A DNA stretch of 6,759 bases from an uncultured Erysipelotrichaceae bacterium (GTDB taxonomy: Bacteria; Bacillota_I; Bacilli_A; RF39; UBA660). Positions 4,697 through 6,759 of this stretch are shown in pieces. The notes below the pieces were generated by a model, which was not told the DNA's origin, made no database searches, and worked only from the letters and a program-made list of their open reading frames with translations. Position 1 is the stretch's first letter, and every line of letters begins with the position of its first letter. The position numbers were made by a program, and so were the translations under genes. The DNA lies in assembly GCA_902796215.1 (NCBI GenBank), contig CADBNY010000006.1, positions 1 to 6,759 of the forward strand. Direction: 5' to 3'.

Positions 4697-5953
4697 ATGA
4701 AAATAATCGAAATTGAAGGAGATAAAAGACTAAATGGAACAATTCGCATAAGTGGAGCTAAAAATGCCACAGTTGCCCTAATTCCAGCAGCTATTTTAAC
4801 AGATGAAGAAGCAACAATTTGTAATGTTCCAGAAATAACAGATACTGATGCTTTGTGTGATATTTTAAAATTATTAAATGTCGATGTAAAAAGGTCAACA
4901 GAAAGCATCATAATCAATCCAACAGAAATCATTAATACAGAAATTACAGAATCTTACTCAAAAAAGTTAAGAGCATCTTATTATTTTATGGGAGCCTTAT
5001 TAGGAAAATATAAAAAAGCAGTAATGTATTTTCCAGGTGGATGTTCAATAGGAGCAAGACCCATAGATCTACATTTAAAAGGTTTTGAAGCTCTAGGAGC
5101 AACTGTAACAAATGAAAATAATAAATATATCGTTGAAGCAAAAGAATTAAAAGGAGCAAACATTTATTTAGATATTGCCTCAGTAGGAGCAACAATTAAT
5201 ATCATGCTAGCAGCGGTTCGTGCCAAAGGAACAACAATTATTGATAACGCTGCCAAAGAACCAGAAATTGTAAATGTTGCAACATTCTTAAATAATATGG
5301 GAGCAAAAATTAGTGGAGCCGGAACATCTACGATAAAAATAAAAGGAGTAAACCACTTAGGAAAATGTTTTCATGAAGTGATTCCAGATAGAATTGAAGC
5401 CGGAACCTATATCATTATTGGAGCATTATGTGGAAATCCATTAAAAATAGATAATATTATTCCAGAACACATAGACTCTTTACTCTTAAAATTAGAAGAA
5501 ATGGGAGTTGAACTAGAAATAGGAAAAGATTATGTAACTGTTTTAAATAGTAATAAAAAACTAAAATCAACGAATATTAAAACAGCAGTATACCCAGGTT
5601 TTGCGACAGATTTACAACAACCATTTACAGTATTATTAACTCAAGCAAAAGGAAAATCAAAAGTAACAGAAACAATTTGGGAAAATAGATTTATGCATGT
5701 TCCTTATTTAAAAGAATTAGGAGCAAACATTGAAGTCAAAAATCAAACAGCTACAGTATTAGGACCAACAGAATTAAAAGGAGCAGAAGTAGTTGCGACC
5801 GACTTAAGAGCAGGAGCAGCTATGGTAGCAGCAGCACTGATTTCTAAAGGAACAACAACAATCACAAATGCAGAACACATCTTAAGAGGATATGAACAAA
5901 TTGTAGAAAAACTAACATCCGTAGGTGCTAAAATTACAATAAAAGAAATATAA
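4697..5953 (+). CDS. murA: UDP-N-acetylglucosamine 1-carboxyvinyltransferase
   Basis: MurA transfers enolpyruvate from phosphoenolpyruvate to UDP-N-acetylglucosamine, the first committed step of peptidoglycan precursor synthesis in the cytosol. The 418-residue protein is full length and shows the two-lobed EPSP-synthase-like repeat. Key residues are present: K22 and N23 in SGAKNAT, C116 in FPGGCSIGARPID (the loop cysteine that fosfomycin alkylates, so intrinsic resistance by Cys-to-Asp change is not expected), D305 in YPGFATDLQ, R371 in DLRAGAA and R397 in LRGYE. Many Firmicutes carry two murA copies; in B. subtilis the copy near fbaA is the second one (murAB/murZ), so this may be that paralogue or the only copy. 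A hairpin spans its stop codon. Confidence 0.96.
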   Translation: MKIIEIEGDKRLNGTIRISGAKNATVALIPAAILTDEEATICNVPEITDTDALCDILKLLNVDVKRSTESIIINPTEIINTEITESYSKKLRASYYFMGALLGKYKKAVMYFPGGCSIGARPIDLHLKGFEALGATVTNENNKYIVEAKELKGANIYLDIASVGATINIMLAAVRAKGTTIIDNAAKEPEIVNVATFLNNMGAKISGAGTSTIKIKGVNHLGKCFHEVIPDRIEAGTYIIIGALCGNPLKIDNIIPEHIDSLLLKLEEMGVELEIGKDYVTVLNSNKKLKSTNIKTAVYPGFATDLQQPFTVLLTQAKGKSKVTETIWENRFMHVPYLKELGANIEVKNQTATVLGPTELKGAEVVATDLRAGAAMVAAALISKGTTTITNAEHILRGYEQIVEKLTSVGAKITIKEI

Positions 5954-5979
5954 TTTTAATAGTTATATTTCTTTTTTTT
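5941..5979 (+). terminator. Terminator-like hairpin spanning the murA stop codon
   Basis: The 13-base arm 5941-5953 pairs without mismatch with 5963-5975. The pairing extends by a U-G and a U-A pair to a 5-base loop, and eight T (5972-5979) follow. The stem has only one G-C pair. The murA TAA (5951-5953) is inside the 5' arm, so ribosomes finishing murA would disrupt the structure, and the U-tract runs straight into the GGGGGTGA ribosome site of the next gene. A perfect TATAAT (5949-5954) also lies in the 5' arm, but no good -35 accompanies it. The layout suggests partial termination after murA. Confidence 0.55.
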
Positions 5980-5990
5980 GGGGGTGAAAC

Positions 5991-6683
5991 ATGACTAAAA
6001 TAATTAAATTAACAATATTAATCATATTAAGTTTATCTGTATACTTTATTTATCAAGACACTAAAGATAGCAATATAAAAATATTAAATATAGGAGATAA
6101 TCTATCCCAGGGAATAAATTCTTATGGTCAAAAAGAATGTGGATTTATAAACTACTACGAAGACTATTTAAAAAAACAAAAAAATAAAGTAGAAGTGATA
6201 AACAAATATAGCAAAAAAGATTTAACAATTAATGAATTAATAAATCAAGTAAAAACTAATTCAAACTTAAAAAGAAATCTAATAGAATCACCAATTTTAT
6301 TTCTAACAGTAGGATACAATGATTTAATTTATAAAATAAGTCTAGAAGAAAATATAAATAAACAAAGGTTAAAAAGAATTATACAAGAAACAAGACAAGA
6401 ATATGATAATCTAATAAAAGAAATAAGAAAATATTATAAAAAAGAAATTATTTGTATTGGCTATTATCAACCAAATAAAGAAAATGACAATTTAAATTTA
6501 GGAATAAAAAACATAAATTTTTATCTAGAATCTCAAAAAGAAATAACATACATTGATACTTATAAACTTCTAAGTAATAAAGAAAAATACTTCTCAAATC
6601 CTAATAGTTATTATCCAAATAAGCTAGGATATCAAAAAATTTCCCAAGAAATTATTTATCAAATGAAAAAAGTATTGAATTAA
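5991..6683 (+). CDS. Exported or membrane-anchored SGNH-hydrolase-like protein lacking the catalytic residues
   Basis: The 230-residue protein has a lysine-containing N-terminus and one hydrophobic segment (about 7-21), so it is membrane-anchored or exported with the rest outside. After it comes ILNIGDNLSQG (31-41), which is SGNH block I (GDSLSxG) except that the nucleophile serine is Asn37 (codon AAT). Block III is kept as TVGYND (106-111, N110). Block V, normally DxxHPN..GY, reads NSYYPNKLGYQKIS: the Asp and His positions are Ser206 and Tyr208. The block II glycine is also not evident (INKYSKKDLT). The fold is therefore recognisable, but all three catalytic positions are changed, so it is probably a binding protein or a strongly diverged enzyme. 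The frame is intact and very lysine-rich. A strong GGGGGTGA site precedes the ATG. Its target is unknown; the cell envelope is plausible from export and the murA neighbour. Confidence 0.75.
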   Translation: MTKIIKLTILIILSLSVYFIYQDTKDSNIKILNIGDNLSQGINSYGQKECGFINYYEDYLKKQKNKVEVINKYSKKDLTINELINQVKTNSNLKRNLIESPILFLTVGYNDLIYKISLEENINKQRLKRIIQETRQEYDNLIKEIRKYYKKEIICIGYYQPNKENDNLNLGIKNINFYLESQKEITYIDTYKLLSNKEKYFSNPNSYYPNKLGYQKISQEIIYQMKKVLN

Positions 6684-6724
6684 ATTAGAAGTTCCCATAA
6701 GTAGTAAAAATCTTAATTTTATAG

Positions 6725-6758
6725 ATAAAGTCCCAGTTTTTAGGGACTTTATTATTTT
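6725..6758 (+). terminator. Intrinsic terminator closing the cluster
   Basis: AAAGTCCC (6727-6734) pairs perfectly with GGGACTTT (6743-6750) around an 8-base loop. Two A-U pairs extend the stem, and the T-rich tail TTTATTATTTT follows. With four G-C pairs it is the most stable terminator in the window, about 40 bases after the stop of the SGNH-like gene. Confidence 0.85.
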
Positions 6759-6759
6759 G

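Noticed and set aside
4567..4932. Minus-strand open frame of 121 codons opposite fba and murA
   Set aside because: It lies across the end of fba and start of murA, both clear genes, has hydrophobic low-complexity composition typical of antisense frames in AT-rich genes, and matches no family I know. The other minus-strand frames inside plus-strand genes were rejected likewise.
755..6683. Recoded UGA or other Mollicute-type genetic code
   Set aside because: Tryptophan is encoded by UGG (for example in fba and murA), the frames contain no internal UGA, and the presence of spoIIR indicates a spore-former.
1..6759. CRISPR array, tRNA/rRNA genes, toxin-antitoxin or phage-defence system
   Set aside because: No regularly spaced repeats, tRNA-like folds or suitable gene pairs were seen; apart from the insertion element and the SGNH-like gene, the content is core housekeeping and sporulation genes.

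Overview
The window comes from a very AT-rich, low-GC Gram-positive spore-former (Firmicutes, Bacilli-like or a related lineage). The evidence is the sporulation signalling gene spoIIR, an order of housekeeping genes resembling the ywj-ywk-ywl region of Bacillus subtilis, strong GGTGA/AGGAGG ribosome sites and heavy use of A/T-ending codons. UGG encodes tryptophan, and every complete gene ends in UAA or UAG, so nothing suggests a recoded UGA. I cannot name the species from sequence alone.

Left edge (1 to about 600): the 5' part of an IS1634-type transposase gene lies on the minus strand and runs out of the window. Behind its start are the end of the insertion element, a small hairpin and a direct repeat. 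Next come a short plus-strand reading frame that may be the tail of an interrupted gene, and a terminator-like hairpin. Then 714-722 carries an extended -10 element for the main gene cluster.

Main cluster (755-6683, all plus strand): prfA (release factor 1) and prmC (the methyltransferase that modifies its GGQ glutamine) are one base apart. They are followed by spoIIR, a manganese-exporter-family gene (mntP/ywlD type), fba (class II fructose-bisphosphate aldolase), murA (first committed step of peptidoglycan precursor synthesis) and an SGNH-fold protein. An intrinsic terminator at 6725-6758 ends the cluster.

The cluster is probably not one simple operon. A strong terminator-like hairpin sits between prmC and spoIIR, and its 3' arm contains the spoIIR ribosome site. 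A near-consensus promoter flanked by palindromes precedes fba. Another terminator-like hairpin spans the murA stop codon, and its U-tract runs straight into the ribosome site of the SGNH gene. The most unusual protein is the SGNH-like one: its fold motifs are recognisable, but the positions of the catalytic Ser, Asp and His are occupied by Asn, Ser and Tyr. I see no CRISPR array, tRNA, rRNA or known riboswitch, and no clear multi-gene novel system.
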